Of a stretch of DNA of 14,161 bases, positions 6,109 through 13,960 are shown one piece after another. Each line of letters starts with the position of its first letter. Position 1 is the first letter of the stretch. A program made the position numbers and the translations under genes. The notes under the pieces are model-generated. The model had not been told where the DNA came from and made no database searches. It worked only from the letters and a program-made list of their open reading frames with translations. This DNA comes from Patescibacteria group bacterium (GTDB lineage: Bacteria; Patescibacteriota; UBA1384; XYA2-FULL-43-10; CAINNR01), in NCBI GenBank assembly GCA_028690755.1, contig JAQVAO010000005.1, positions 1 through 14,161 on the forward strand. Reading direction: 5' to 3'.

Positions 6109-8235
6109 ATGATAGAAAAACTAAAGTTTGATGTTAAGACTTATGAAGTCGATTTTTGTGGTAAAAAGTTGACTTTAGAAACTGGAAAACTGGCGCTTCT
6201 TGCACCTGGGTCTATTAAGGCCACATGTGGTGGCACCGTTGTTTTGGCAACCGCTGTCGTCTCCGATGAGACGAGAGAAGGTGTAGATTTTTTCCCGCTT
6301 CTGGTTGACTATGAAGAGAGATTTTACGCCGCTGGTAAGATTTCCGGTAGCCGTTTTATCAAAAGAGAGGGACGACCATCTGATGCGGCGATCTTGGCGT
6401 GCAGAATGATCGATCGACCGATTAGGCCGCTTTTTCCAAAGAATTATCGAAATGACGTTCAAATAATTATTACCGTTTTGTCCTATGATGGTGAAAATGA
6501 CCCCGATATTATCGGAATGATCGCTGCTTCAGCCGCTCTAATGCAAACAAAAGCGCCATTTTTGGGCCCAATCGGCGCGGTGAAGATTGGTATTGTAGAC
6601 GGTAAACTGGTCGCTAATCCGACAATCGAACAAATCGAGAAGTCCGATTTAGATTTAACAATCGCCGCCACTAAGGATAAGGTGATGATGATCGAGGCTG
6701 AATCAAGTGAAATCTCCGAAGAGGAAATTATTAAAGCAATTGAACTTGCTAAAAAATCGATTCTGCCTTTAATTGAGATTCAGGAAAAAATTAAAAAGGA
6801 GCATCATCAAGAAGATACAGAGATTGAATTAATAGATGATCAGACAATCCATGGGGAAATTTCAAAAATTGTTGGGGATAAGTTGAAAGAGGCGGTGCGA
6901 GAATTAGATAAGATGAAGCGCGAAGAGAATATCAAAAGTTTTGAGTGCGAAGTTTTAGAAACCCTCGAAGGAAATTATAAACAATTGGAGCTCAAAAGCG
7001 CTTTCACAAAGCTTGTTGAGAAGGAAATCCGACTGGCGATCCTTGACGACGACCTTCGCCCTGATGGTCGAGGTATCGAGGAAATTCGTCCAATTGATGT
7101 CGAAGTCGGTGTGTTACCACGAGTCCACGGCTCCGGTCTTTTCACTCGCGGCCAAACCCAAGCCTTGACTGTTGCCACTCTAGCTTCCCCCGGCATGGAA
7201 CAGTTTATCGACACAATGGAAACAGAGACGACAAAGAAATTTATGCATCATTATAATTTTCCACCATTTTCTACCGGTGAAGTTGCTCCAATGAGAGGTG
7301 TCAGCCGACGGGCAGTTGGTCATGGTTATTTGGCAGAAAAGGCCCTTGTTCGAATGATTCCTTCTACTGAAGAATTTCCTTACACTATCAGATTGGTTTC
7401 CGAGATTCTCACCTCCAATGGATCTTCTTCAATGGCGGCAACTTGTGGTTCAACTTTGGCGCTTATGGATGCTGGTGTTCCGATCAAAAAACCGGTTGCT
7501 GGTATCGCCATGGGCTTGGTCACAGACAAAAATGATGAGAGCCGATTTAAAGTTTTGACTGATCTACAAGGTTTGGAGGATTTTGCCGGTGATATGGATT
7601 TCAAAATCGCTGGCACCAGAGATGGTATCACGGCGATCCAGATGGATACAAAAATTGCTGGTTTGTCTGACGCTATAATCGCTCAAACATTCAAGCAGGC
7701 AAAAGTGGGCAGAATGGCAATCCTTGATGCGATTGAATCAGTCATATCCAAGCCAAATGAACTTTCTCCGCTCGCTCCAATTATCAAAGCGCTTCATATC
7801 AACCCGGAGAAAATTGGTGAGTTGATTGGCCCAGGTGGGAAAAATATCCGGAAAATTATCGAAGATTGTGGTGGCAAAGAAGTAACATCAATTGATATTG
7901 AAGATGACGGAACAGTAATGGTTGGATCGACAGATTCAGAGATGGGTAAGCGAGCAATTTCAATAGTCGAATCGATGACCAGAGAGATCGAAATAGGCGA
8001 AATTATTGAAGGTAAAGTAATCGAAATCAAGCGTGATCGAATGACTGGCAAACAGGTTGGCGCGATTGTTGAAATTACTCCTCGCCAAGACGGGATGATT
8101 CATATTTCACAAATTTCCAAAGAACGCGTCGAGGATATCGGCAAATATCTAAAAGTTGGTGAGACTGTGAAAGCAAAAGTCGTCGATGTCGACAGAGAAA
8201 AAGGCCGAGTGGCTCTTTCGATAAAAGATCTTTAA
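6109..8235 (+). CDS. pnp: Polyribonucleotide nucleotidyltransferase (PNPase)
   Basis: PNPase is a trimeric phosphorolytic 3'-5' exoribonuclease that releases nucleoside diphosphates. All domains are present in order over 708 residues: first RNase PH domain (about 10-220), the all-helical linker (about 240-305), and second RNase PH domain (about 315-545) with FTRGQTQ (345-351), SSSMAATC (439-446) and the catalytic GDMDFK (494-499). A KH domain follows with GPGG (574-577) in IGELIGPGGKNIRKII, then an S1 domain (about 630-708). The protein ends at the S1 domain without the usual acidic or Lys/Gly-rich tail. The ATG at 6109 is preferred over the adjoining TTG at 6106, because GAAGGG lies 7 bases upstream of the ATG. 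The start sits just beyond a very long leader hairpin. The TAA stop is within a short palindrome, and no clear terminator follows. Confidence 0.97.
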   Translation: MIEKLKFDVKTYEVDFCGKKLTLETGKLALLAPGSIKATCGGTVVLATAVVSDETREGVDFFPLLVDYEERFYAAGKISGSRFIKREGRPSDAAILACRMIDRPIRPLFPKNYRNDVQIIITVLSYDGENDPDIIGMIAASAALMQTKAPFLGPIGAVKIGIVDGKLVANPTIEQIEKSDLDLTIAATKDKVMMIEAESSEISEEEIIKAIELAKKSILPLIEIQEKIKKEHHQEDTEIELIDDQTIHGEISKIVGDKLKEAVRELDKMKREENIKSFECEVLETLEGNYKQLELKSAFTKLVEKEIRLAILDDDLRPDGRGIEEIRPIDVEVGVLPRVHGSGLFTRGQTQALTVATLASPGMEQFIDTMETETTKKFMHHYNFPPFSTGEVAPMRGVSRRAVGHGYLAEKALVRMIPSTEEFPYTIRLVSEILTSNGSSSMAATCGSTLALMDAGVPIKKPVAGIAMGLVTDKNDESRFKVLTDLQGLEDFAGDMDFKIAGTRDGITAIQMDTKIAGLSDAIIAQTFKQAKVGRMAILDAIESVISKPNELSPLAPIIKALHINPEKIGELIGPGGKNIRKIIEDCGGKEVTSIDIEDDGTVMVGSTDSEMGKRAISIVESMTREIEIGEIIEGKVIEIKRDRMTGKQVGAIVEITPRQDGMIHISQISKERVEDIGKYLKVGETVKAKVVDVDREKGRVALSIKDL

Positions 8236-8260
8236 AAAGTAGCTAAGAAACCTTTTCTCC

Positions 8261-8289
8261 TTGACATTTTTAAATATGTATGATACACT
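8261..8289 (+). promoter_or_regulatory. Promoter of UDG-RNase J operon
   Basis: A perfect TTGACA (8261-8266), a 17-base spacer and TACACT (8284-8289) form a sigma70-type promoter. TG at 8281-8282 adds an extended -10 element. The predicted start is near 8296, leaving a leader of about 80 bases. Confidence 0.75.
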
Positions 8290-8291
8290 CT

Positions 8292-8310
8292 GTTTAAGAA
8301 TCGTTTAAGA
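8292..8310. repeat. Direct repeat GTTTAAGA at the transcription start
   Basis: GTTTAAGA occurs at 8292-8299 and 8303-8310, one helical turn apart (11 bases). The pair covers the predicted transcription start of the UDG operon. This arrangement suits a repressor site, but no regulator is identified. Confidence 0.3.
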
Positions 8311-8377
8311 TTTGATCTATTGTATCTACTCAAAGTTTTTTAGGCGTTTGGACTATTTTAATTTTAATCTAGTGCTA

Positions 8378-9004
8378 ATGGACCTGGAAGAGAAGACAAG
8401 AGAGCTCAAAAAAATTGAGCGAGAAGTTGCTAAGTGCCAAAAATGCGCTCTTTATAAGACAAGACAGAAAACTGTCCCCGGAGAGGGAAATCCCGCGTCC
8501 GATATAATGTTTGTCGGCGAAGCTCCGGGCGCAAGAGAAGATATTGAAGGTCGGCCGTTCTGCGGCCCAGCTGGTAAATTTCTTGATCAACTGCTCGATT
8601 CTATAGGTTTGCGAAGAGATGATGTATTTATCGCTAATACTTTGAAATGTCGTCCACCTAATAATCGCGATCCGGAACCGGCGGAAAAAGAGTTGTGCCG
8701 AATGTACCTTGAAGAACAGATTAGGGTTATAAACCCAAAAATTATTGTTACACTTGGTCGGCATTCAACAGAAACTTTTCTGCCCGGAATCGGCGGTATT
8801 ACAAAGTTGCGAGCGAAACTATACCGTCGATCGACCGGAAGATATTTTTTCCCACTTTATCATCCCGCGGCAGCACTCCACAATGGTGCAATGCGTCAAG
8901 TTTTGGTTGATGATTTCACTAAATTGCCAGCTGCAATTGAGAGAGTGAGGAGAGAAGCAGAAAAAGAAGTTAAAGAAAAAACTAAAAATTTGAAATTATT
9001 TTAA
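8378..9004 (+). CDS. Uracil-DNA glycosylase, family 4 (Fe-S)
   Basis: The enzyme removes uracil from DNA as the first step of base-excision repair. Family 4 marks are visible. Cys20, Cys23, Cys91 and Cys107 fit the CX2C...CX15C pattern that holds a [4Fe-4S] cluster. Motif A is GEAPGAREDIEGRPF (47-61) and motif B is HPAAAL (162-167). The ATG at 8378 gives 208 residues and starts just before the usual first helix. The frame stays open back to a TTG at 8312, but those extra residues do not resemble the family. No SD is visible before either start. A strong promoter lies about 90 bases upstream. The RNase J gene starts 40 bases downstream, so the two are probably co-transcribed. A Lys/Glu-rich helix ends the protein. 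Family 5 is less likely given the motif A sequence. Confidence 0.9.
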   Translation: MDLEEKTRELKKIEREVAKCQKCALYKTRQKTVPGEGNPASDIMFVGEAPGAREDIEGRPFCGPAGKFLDQLLDSIGLRRDDVFIANTLKCRPPNNRDPEPAEKELCRMYLEEQIRVINPKIIVTLGRHSTETFLPGIGGITKLRAKLYRRSTGRYFFPLYHPAAALHNGAMRQVLVDDFTKLPAAIERVRREAEKEVKEKTKNLKLF

Positions 9005-9044
9005 TAAATATTTGTTCTATAAAAAAAGAAAGGAAAAACAAATA

Positions 9045-10856
9045 ATGATTACATCAGAAAAAAGTAGAACCACCAACCCCGCAAGGGCAAAGGCTGGTTT
9101 TCAAAATCGCTACAGTATCGGCGCAAATGGATACCAAAAGCCACAAGCAAACACTGCTGTGGCGAAAAACACTAGCTTCATAAAAAAACCGTCTCTACGT
9201 TTTGTACCGCTTGGGGGGCTAGAGGAAGTCGGCAAGAATATGTCGATAATTGAATATGGCAACGATATGATCGTCATTGATATGGGTTTAATGTTTCCGA
9301 ACGAAGACATGCCAGGGATCGATTATGTTTTGCCCGACGTCAGCTATCTGGCTGAAAATAAAGAGAAAATTCGTGGCGTTATTATCACCCACGGACATCT
9401 GGATCATACCGGAGGCATTCCTTATCTTTATGATAAGATCGGTTCACCGCAGATTTATTCCGCACCATTGACTAACGGTCTGATTAAAAAAAGACTTGAA
9501 GAATTTGGGATGGAAAATCGAGTTAAACTACAAACTATAACTCCGGGCAAAGAAGTACTCCAACTCGGCTGTTTTAAGGTTGAAACTTTCCGACTTAATC
9601 ATAATATTCCCGATAGTATTGGTCTCTCAATTACGACACCAGAGGGAATTTTAGTTTATGCAACTGATTGGAAGTTTGACCACACTCCCGCTGATGGCCG
9701 GCCGACAGACTTTTCAAAACTGGCGCAGCTTGGTGGCCAGGATGTATTGGCACTTTTCTCCGACTCGACTAATGCACAAAAACCGGGACATACGATCTCT
9801 GAAAAAGAGGTCGAAGATGTCCTCTTTAAATTAGTTGAAAATGCTCGAGGTCGAGTAATCGTCGCAACATTTTCATCGCTAATCTCTCGAATTCAGCAGA
9901 TTCTAAATGTCGCTAAAAAAATGAATCGTAAGGTAGCGTTTTCCGGTAGATCAATGGTTGCTAACGTCGAAGTTGCATCTGCACTTGAAGCTCTCATAAT
10001 TCCTGAAGATACAATGATTGATGTTAAAGAGATTGGTAAATATCCCGACCAGCGAATTATAATTGTTTGTACAGGGTCACAGGGCGAAGAGCGCTCAGCT
10101 CTGACTAGAATCGCCTCCGGCGAACATCGCCAAATAAAGATTAAAAAAGGCGATACAGTCATTTTGTCTTCCTCACCGATTCCCGGTAATGAGAGATCTG
10201 TGAATGACGTTATGGATAATTTATTTCGAGAAGGCGCAAGAGTCATTTATCAAAAATTAATGGATGTCCACACCTCCGGTCATGCTTATCAAGAAGATTT
10301 GAAGCTGATGATGGGTCTTATTAAGCCAAAATTTTTCATCCCGATTCATGGAGAACGACATAAATTAATGGTCCACGCCGGTTTAGCGCAAGATGTCGGT
10401 ATACCAGAGCAAAATGTTTTAGTTTCTGATAACGGACAGATCATCGAATTTGAAGGCGGTAAGGGTGCTGTTACTAATAAGCGTGTTCCTGCTTCATACG
10501 TTATGGTTGATGGTCTTGGGGTTGGTGACGTTGGCAATATTGTTCTTCGTGATCGTAAAGCGATGGCCGAAGATGGTATCTTTGTTGTTATCGTAACGGT
10601 AAATCATGAAACCGGACAAATCGTGACTTCACCAGATATTATCTCTCGCGGTTTCATTTATATGCGAGAGAATGAGAACTTGGTTCATAAAGCCAGAGCG
10701 GAAATTAAAAGACTCTTTTCTAAACACTCGACTGACAGAAAACCACGCGGTGATTGGGGTTTAATTAAAACTAAACTCAGAGAAGAATTGGGTGAATTTT
10801 TGCACAAAGAAACCGAGAGGCGCCCGATGGTGATTCCGGTGGTGATTGAGGTTTAA
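9045..10856 (+). CDS. rnj: Ribonuclease J
   Basis: RNase J is a metallo-beta-lactamase/beta-CASP ribonuclease with 5'-3' exonuclease and endonuclease activity, central to mRNA decay and rRNA maturation in bacteria lacking RNase E. Zinc-binding motifs are complete: HGHLDH (116-121), H186, D208 in YATDWKFD, then HTSGHA (409-414) and HGE (435-437) of the beta-CASP part. The C-terminal domain ends with RRPMVIPVVIEV. From ATG 9045 it has 603 residues, about 50 more than Bacillus RNase J1. The excess is a basic, Asn/Gln/Ala-rich and probably disordered N-terminus before LRFVPLGGLEEVGKN. AAGGA at 9030-9034 supports this start over an upstream TTG at 9012. Only one paralogue is seen, so J1 versus J2 cannot be assigned. 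A strong terminator follows. Confidence 0.96.
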   Translation: MITSEKSRTTNPARAKAGFQNRYSIGANGYQKPQANTAVAKNTSFIKKPSLRFVPLGGLEEVGKNMSIIEYGNDMIVIDMGLMFPNEDMPGIDYVLPDVSYLAENKEKIRGVIITHGHLDHTGGIPYLYDKIGSPQIYSAPLTNGLIKKRLEEFGMENRVKLQTITPGKEVLQLGCFKVETFRLNHNIPDSIGLSITTPEGILVYATDWKFDHTPADGRPTDFSKLAQLGGQDVLALFSDSTNAQKPGHTISEKEVEDVLFKLVENARGRVIVATFSSLISRIQQILNVAKKMNRKVAFSGRSMVANVEVASALEALIIPEDTMIDVKEIGKYPDQRIIIVCTGSQGEERSALTRIASGEHRQIKIKKGDTVILSSSPIPGNERSVNDVMDNLFREGARVIYQKLMDVHTSGHAYQEDLKLMMGLIKPKFFIPIHGERHKLMVHAGLAQDVGIPEQNVLVSDNGQIIEFEGGKGAVTNKRVPASYVMVDGLGVGDVGNIVLRDRKAMAEDGIFVVIVTVNHETGQIVTSPDIISRGFIYMRENENLVHKARAEIKRLFSKHSTDRKPRGDWGLIKTKLREELGEFLHKETERRPMVIPVVIEV

Positions 10857-10874
10857 GAATCCAAGCTTCGTTAG

Positions 10875-10909
10875 AAAAAGTAGCCAGCGATTGTGTCTGG
10901 CTACTTTTT
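10875..10909 (+). terminator. Rho-independent terminator after RNase J gene
   Basis: A perfect 13-bp stem, AAAAAGTAGCCAG (10875-10887) with CTGGCTACTTTTT (10897-10909), closes a 9-base loop and ends in the T run. It separates the UDG-RNase J transcript from the ftsK promoter. Confidence 0.93.
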
Positions 10910-10931
10910 GTATTATTTGCAAATATATTTG

Positions 10932-10940
10932 TGGTATAAT
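10932..10940 (+). promoter_or_regulatory. ftsK promoter, extended -10
   Basis: TGGTATAAT (10932-10940) is a perfect extended -10 element. No good -35 is present at 16-18 bases, which extended -10 promoters tolerate. The start should be near 10947, about 39 bases before the ftsK start codon. Confidence 0.65.
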
Positions 10941-10962
10941 ACTCTTGAGCTTTAAGGAGCAA

Positions 10963-10977
10963 ATGTTCTTGTATTAG
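10963..10977 (+). CDS. Possible four-codon leader ORF before ftsK
   Basis: AAGGAG (10954-10959) precedes ATG TTC TTG TAT TAG, encoding MFLY. The TAG overlaps the AGGAGG used as the ftsK SD (10976-10981). This could couple or tune ftsK translation. The SD-to-ATG gap is only three bases and the ORF is tiny, so it may be fortuitous. Confidence 0.25.
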   Translation: MFLY

Positions 10978-10985
10978 GAGGGATT

Positions 10986-13199
10986 TTGGGACGGAAAAGA
11001 AAATATCCAAAACATAAACAAACTAAACCTCTTTGGTGGCAGAAAGAGGACGAGTGGGGAAATTTCGTCTTTGACTGGACTCTTGGTCTTGGCGCCGATA
11101 CCTGGAGAGAAATTTTTGCCGTTTTTCTGTTAATTTTTGCGGTGATAGTTTTTCTAGGTGTATTTGGAGCTGCTGGCAGAATGGGAGAATTTCTTAAAAT
11201 CTTAAATTATCGATTTTTCGGCACTGCGGTTGGTTATCTGTTCCCAATAGCTGTCTTTTGGTTAGGTGTTATCATACTTTTCCCAGTAAAAGATGGTGTT
11301 AAGCTTAGCCGCTTCGTCGGTTTGTTTTTGTTTTTTGTTTCTATGCCGGGGCTGATTCATCTTTTTGTCCCAGCTGATATCTCTAGAGAAGTTGCTACAA
11401 ATGGCGGTGGCGGTGGAATTATCGGTTTTTTGGTTTCCTCTCCGCTTCGTCAATCGATCGGCACTTTCCCGGCATTTGTAGTTAATTTTGCCATGGTTTT
11501 GATTTCAATTATGATAACTTTTAATCTCTCAATCTCAAAAATCTTTGGTTTCCAACACAAAAGCAAAAGTGCTGACTCTGATGATGGCAGAGTCAAGGTT
11601 CATCATCAGAATGAAGAAGAAGAGACTATTCCCGAGCAGCCTTCTTTTATCGCCAGGATGTTCAGTAAGTTAAGATTTTTTTCGAAGCCAAAAATTAATG
11701 AGGTGTCAAAAGCTCCGGTGATTGAAGCAGCACCGCGGCCAGAAGTCAAAGCACCGACCGGCAAAATCTGGGAATTTCCAAGTCACGAGATACTGCAGTC
11801 GTCTTCAGATGTCGCCAAACCTGGGGATATTCCTAAAAATGTAGAAACAATAAAAAAATGTTTCCAGAATTTTGGTATCGAAGTTAAAATGCAAGACGTC
11901 AATGTTGGCCCGACGGTTACACAGTACACATTACGTCCACATGAAGGTGTTAAGCTAAATCAAATTACCGCTAGAAGCAATGACATTGCTTTGGCACTTG
12001 CGGCGAAAAGTTTACGTGTCGAGGCCCCGATTCCTGGTAAAAGCGCTGTTGGTATTGAAGTACCTAACGTTGCTACTGCCAAGGTAACATTGAAAGAAGT
12101 TATTGGTTCCTCGGTTTTTAAAGCGGTAAAAAGCAAGTTGGCAATTGCACTTGGTCGTGATGTTGCTGGATCGGCAGTCGCCATTGATTTAGAGAAGATG
12201 CCTCATCTTATGGTTGCTGGTGCAACCGGTTCAGGGAAAAGTGTTTGCATCAACTCAATATTATCTTCACTTCTCTTTAACAACTCTCCAGATGAGTTAA
12301 AGCTCGTTTTGATCGACCCCAAGAGAGTCGAAATGACAAACTACAACGGTATACCACATCTTCTGACGCCAGTTATTACTGAGGTTGATAAAACTGTCTC
12401 TGCTTTGAAATGGGCGGTTTATGAAATGGAAAGACGCTACAAGGTCTTTTCTGATTTGGGTAAAAGGAATATTCAGGCGTATAATGATTCACCGGGTCCA
12501 GAAGGAAAATTGCCTTACATTGTGATTGTTATCGATGAGTTGGCGGATTTAATGGCTGCTTCAGCAAATGAGGTTGAGGCTTCTATCGTTCGTATTGCCC
12601 AGATGGCCAGAGCAACGGGGATCCATCTCATAGTTGCGACTCAAAGGCCATCAGTTGATGTTCTTACAGGCCTTATTAAAGCAAACATCACCTCGAGAAT
12701 TGCCTTTGCGACCGCTAGCCAAATCGATTCACGAACAATTCTTGACATGTCAGGCGCTGAAAAATTACTTGGTAATGGTGATATGCTTTTTATTGGTAAT
12801 GGTCTTTCAAAACCTCGTCGTGTTCAGGGCTGTTTTATATCTGACCCAGAAATAAATACTCTGGTTAGCTTTATCAAGAAACAGGGTGAAGCTGAATATG
12901 ATGAATCAATCACTGCATTTCGTCCGGCAAAATCGGCCGATAGCCGTGGCGGTGAAACGATGGATGATGATCTTTATGAAGAAGCGGTTTCTGTAGTTCT
13001 AAATTCCGGACAAGCCTCAGCTTCGCTATTGCAAAGACGACTTCGGGTTGGATATGCTAGGGCGGCCAGATTACTTGATATTATGGAGAGCGAAGGGGTT
13101 ATTGGTCCAGCCAACGGTGCTAAGCCGAGAGATATTTTAGCCAATAGCCAATCTGATGGTGATGGTTTTTCTCAGCATAATGATGACAATTACAATTAG
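10986..13199 (+). CDS. ftsK: DNA translocase FtsK/SpoIIIE
   Basis: FtsK is a membrane-anchored hexameric ATPase that pumps chromosomal DNA through the division septum. The 737 residues read in order as follows. A basic N-terminus precedes four likely membrane segments (about 42-61, 78-100, 108-128, 160-182). A short charged linker (about 190-265) replaces the long one of Escherichia coli. The alpha domain follows, then the RecA-like motor with Walker A GATGSGKS (412-419) and Walker B IVIVIDE (512-518). The C-terminal gamma winged helix (about 660-718, RLRVGYARAARLLD) would read polar DNA motifs. The start is TTG at 10986; AGGAGG at 10976-10981 lies 4 bases upstream and no ATG is nearby in frame. 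It has its own promoter and is followed 13 bases later by the RodZ-like gene. It would work with Xer recombinases, which are not in this window. Confidence 0.95.
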   Translation: MGRKRKYPKHKQTKPLWWQKEDEWGNFVFDWTLGLGADTWREIFAVFLLIFAVIVFLGVFGAAGRMGEFLKILNYRFFGTAVGYLFPIAVFWLGVIILFPVKDGVKLSRFVGLFLFFVSMPGLIHLFVPADISREVATNGGGGGIIGFLVSSPLRQSIGTFPAFVVNFAMVLISIMITFNLSISKIFGFQHKSKSADSDDGRVKVHHQNEEEETIPEQPSFIARMFSKLRFFSKPKINEVSKAPVIEAAPRPEVKAPTGKIWEFPSHEILQSSSDVAKPGDIPKNVETIKKCFQNFGIEVKMQDVNVGPTVTQYTLRPHEGVKLNQITARSNDIALALAAKSLRVEAPIPGKSAVGIEVPNVATAKVTLKEVIGSSVFKAVKSKLAIALGRDVAGSAVAIDLEKMPHLMVAGATGSGKSVCINSILSSLLFNNSPDELKLVLIDPKRVEMTNYNGIPHLLTPVITEVDKTVSALKWAVYEMERRYKVFSDLGKRNIQAYNDSPGPEGKLPYIVIVIDELADLMAASANEVEASIVRIAQMARATGIHLIVATQRPSVDVLTGLIKANITSRIAFATASQIDSRTILDMSGAEKLLGNGDMLFIGNGLSKPRRVQGCFISDPEINTLVSFIKKQGEAEYDESITAFRPAKSADSRGGETMDDDLYEEAVSVVLNSGQASASLLQRRLRVGYARAARLLDIMESEGVIGPANGAKPRDILANSQSDGDGFSQHNDDNYN

Positions 13200-13212
13200 A
13201 TAAACAATTTCT

Positions 13213-13905
13213 ATGGTTGCAGCCGGTTTTACATTTAGAAAAATTCGCACTAGCCAAACACTTGGCGGAAAGCTTCGACGTGCAAGAAAGAAAAAGGGTG
13301 TTGATCTTGTTGAGGCGGAGCTAGAAACAAAGGTTAGGGCAAAATATTTGGAATCGCTTGAGTTGGAGGATTTTGATCTGTTGCCGAACGATATTTATGT
13401 CAAAGGCTTTTTAAGCGCCTATTGCGAATATCTAGGGCTAGATTCAGAAAAAATGTTAAAGCTTTATCGGCAGCAGAAGTTGGTTAAAAAAAGTAACGCT
13501 GATGATTCTTTTTCACTTCCCAAAGTTAACTCTGAAAAATCAATAACAATTACGCCGAAATTGATCATTCTTTTTTCGGCGGCAATATTTTGCGTTTGCG
13601 CAGTAGCTTATCTTGCGGTGCAGGTTTTTAGCTTTGCTTCGGCTCCCAAATTGTTAGTCACTGACCCAACTCACGACTTGGTAGTGGAGGAGGAAAATAT
13701 TCAGGTTCGAGGTGAAACCAATCCTGGAGTTACCTTGAAAATCAATAAAGAACCGATCATTGTCGGCGCTGATGGTAAATTTGAAAGTGAGATTACGCTT
13801 CAAAAAGGTATAAACACAATATTAATCACTGCTTTGAGTAAGTCGAACAAAGAAACAAGTAAGGTGTTAGTTGTTGAGAGAAAAATTAAAACTGTCGAAA
13901 GATAA
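13213..13905 (+). CDS. RodZ-like HTH membrane protein with Ig-like domain
   Basis: A cytoplasmic HTH_25 domain of the RodZ/YmfM type spans about residues 15-85. Its marks are LGGKLRRARKKKGVDL, KVRAKYLESLE and LPNDIYVKGFLSAYCEYLGLD. One membrane segment follows (about 116-138), then an extracellular region of about 75 residues (148-222). The pattern of that region, VRGETNPGVTLKINKEPI ... DGKFESEITLQKGINTI, resembles bacterial Ig-like or glucodextranase-B-like folds. RodZ links the MreB cytoskeleton to the cell-wall elongation machinery; that role here is inferred from the N-terminal domain. The ATG at 13213 lies 13 bases after the ftsK stop with no SD, so translational coupling is possible. 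The order ftsK, ymfM-type gene, recA matches Bacillus, where pgsA and cinA lie between ymfM and recA. It could instead be a sensor with another function. Confidence 0.82.
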   Translation: MVAAGFTFRKIRTSQTLGGKLRRARKKKGVDLVEAELETKVRAKYLESLELEDFDLLPNDIYVKGFLSAYCEYLGLDSEKMLKLYRQQKLVKKSNADDSFSLPKVNSEKSITITPKLIILFSAAIFCVCAVAYLAVQVFSFASAPKLLVTDPTHDLVVEEENIQVRGETNPGVTLKINKEPIIVGADGKFESEITLQKGINTILITALSKSNKETSKVLVVERKIKTVER

Positions 13906-13916
13906 TTATTTTACCA

Positions 13917-13943
13917 CTGGCTGATAATCTAGCCAGAGTTTTT
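13917..13943 (+). terminator. Hairpin with T run before recA
   Basis: CTGGCT (13917-13922) pairs with AGCCAG (13931-13936) around an 8-base loop, followed by AGTTTTT. It is a short candidate terminator or attenuator ending 7 bases before the recA SD. The loop and flank also contain TGATAATCT, which fits an extended -10 element, so a recA promoter may overlap it. Confidence 0.45.
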
Positions 13944-13960
13944 CTTTAATAAGGAGAAAG

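Noticed and set aside
8224..8233. AAAGATCTTT palindrome at the pnp stop as a terminator
   Set aside because: The stem is only five AT-rich pairs with no loop and no T run. It is too weak to call.
8312..8377. 22-residue N-terminal extension of the UDG from TTG
   Set aside because: The residues do not resemble the family, there is no SD, and the ATG at 8378 sits at the normal family start.
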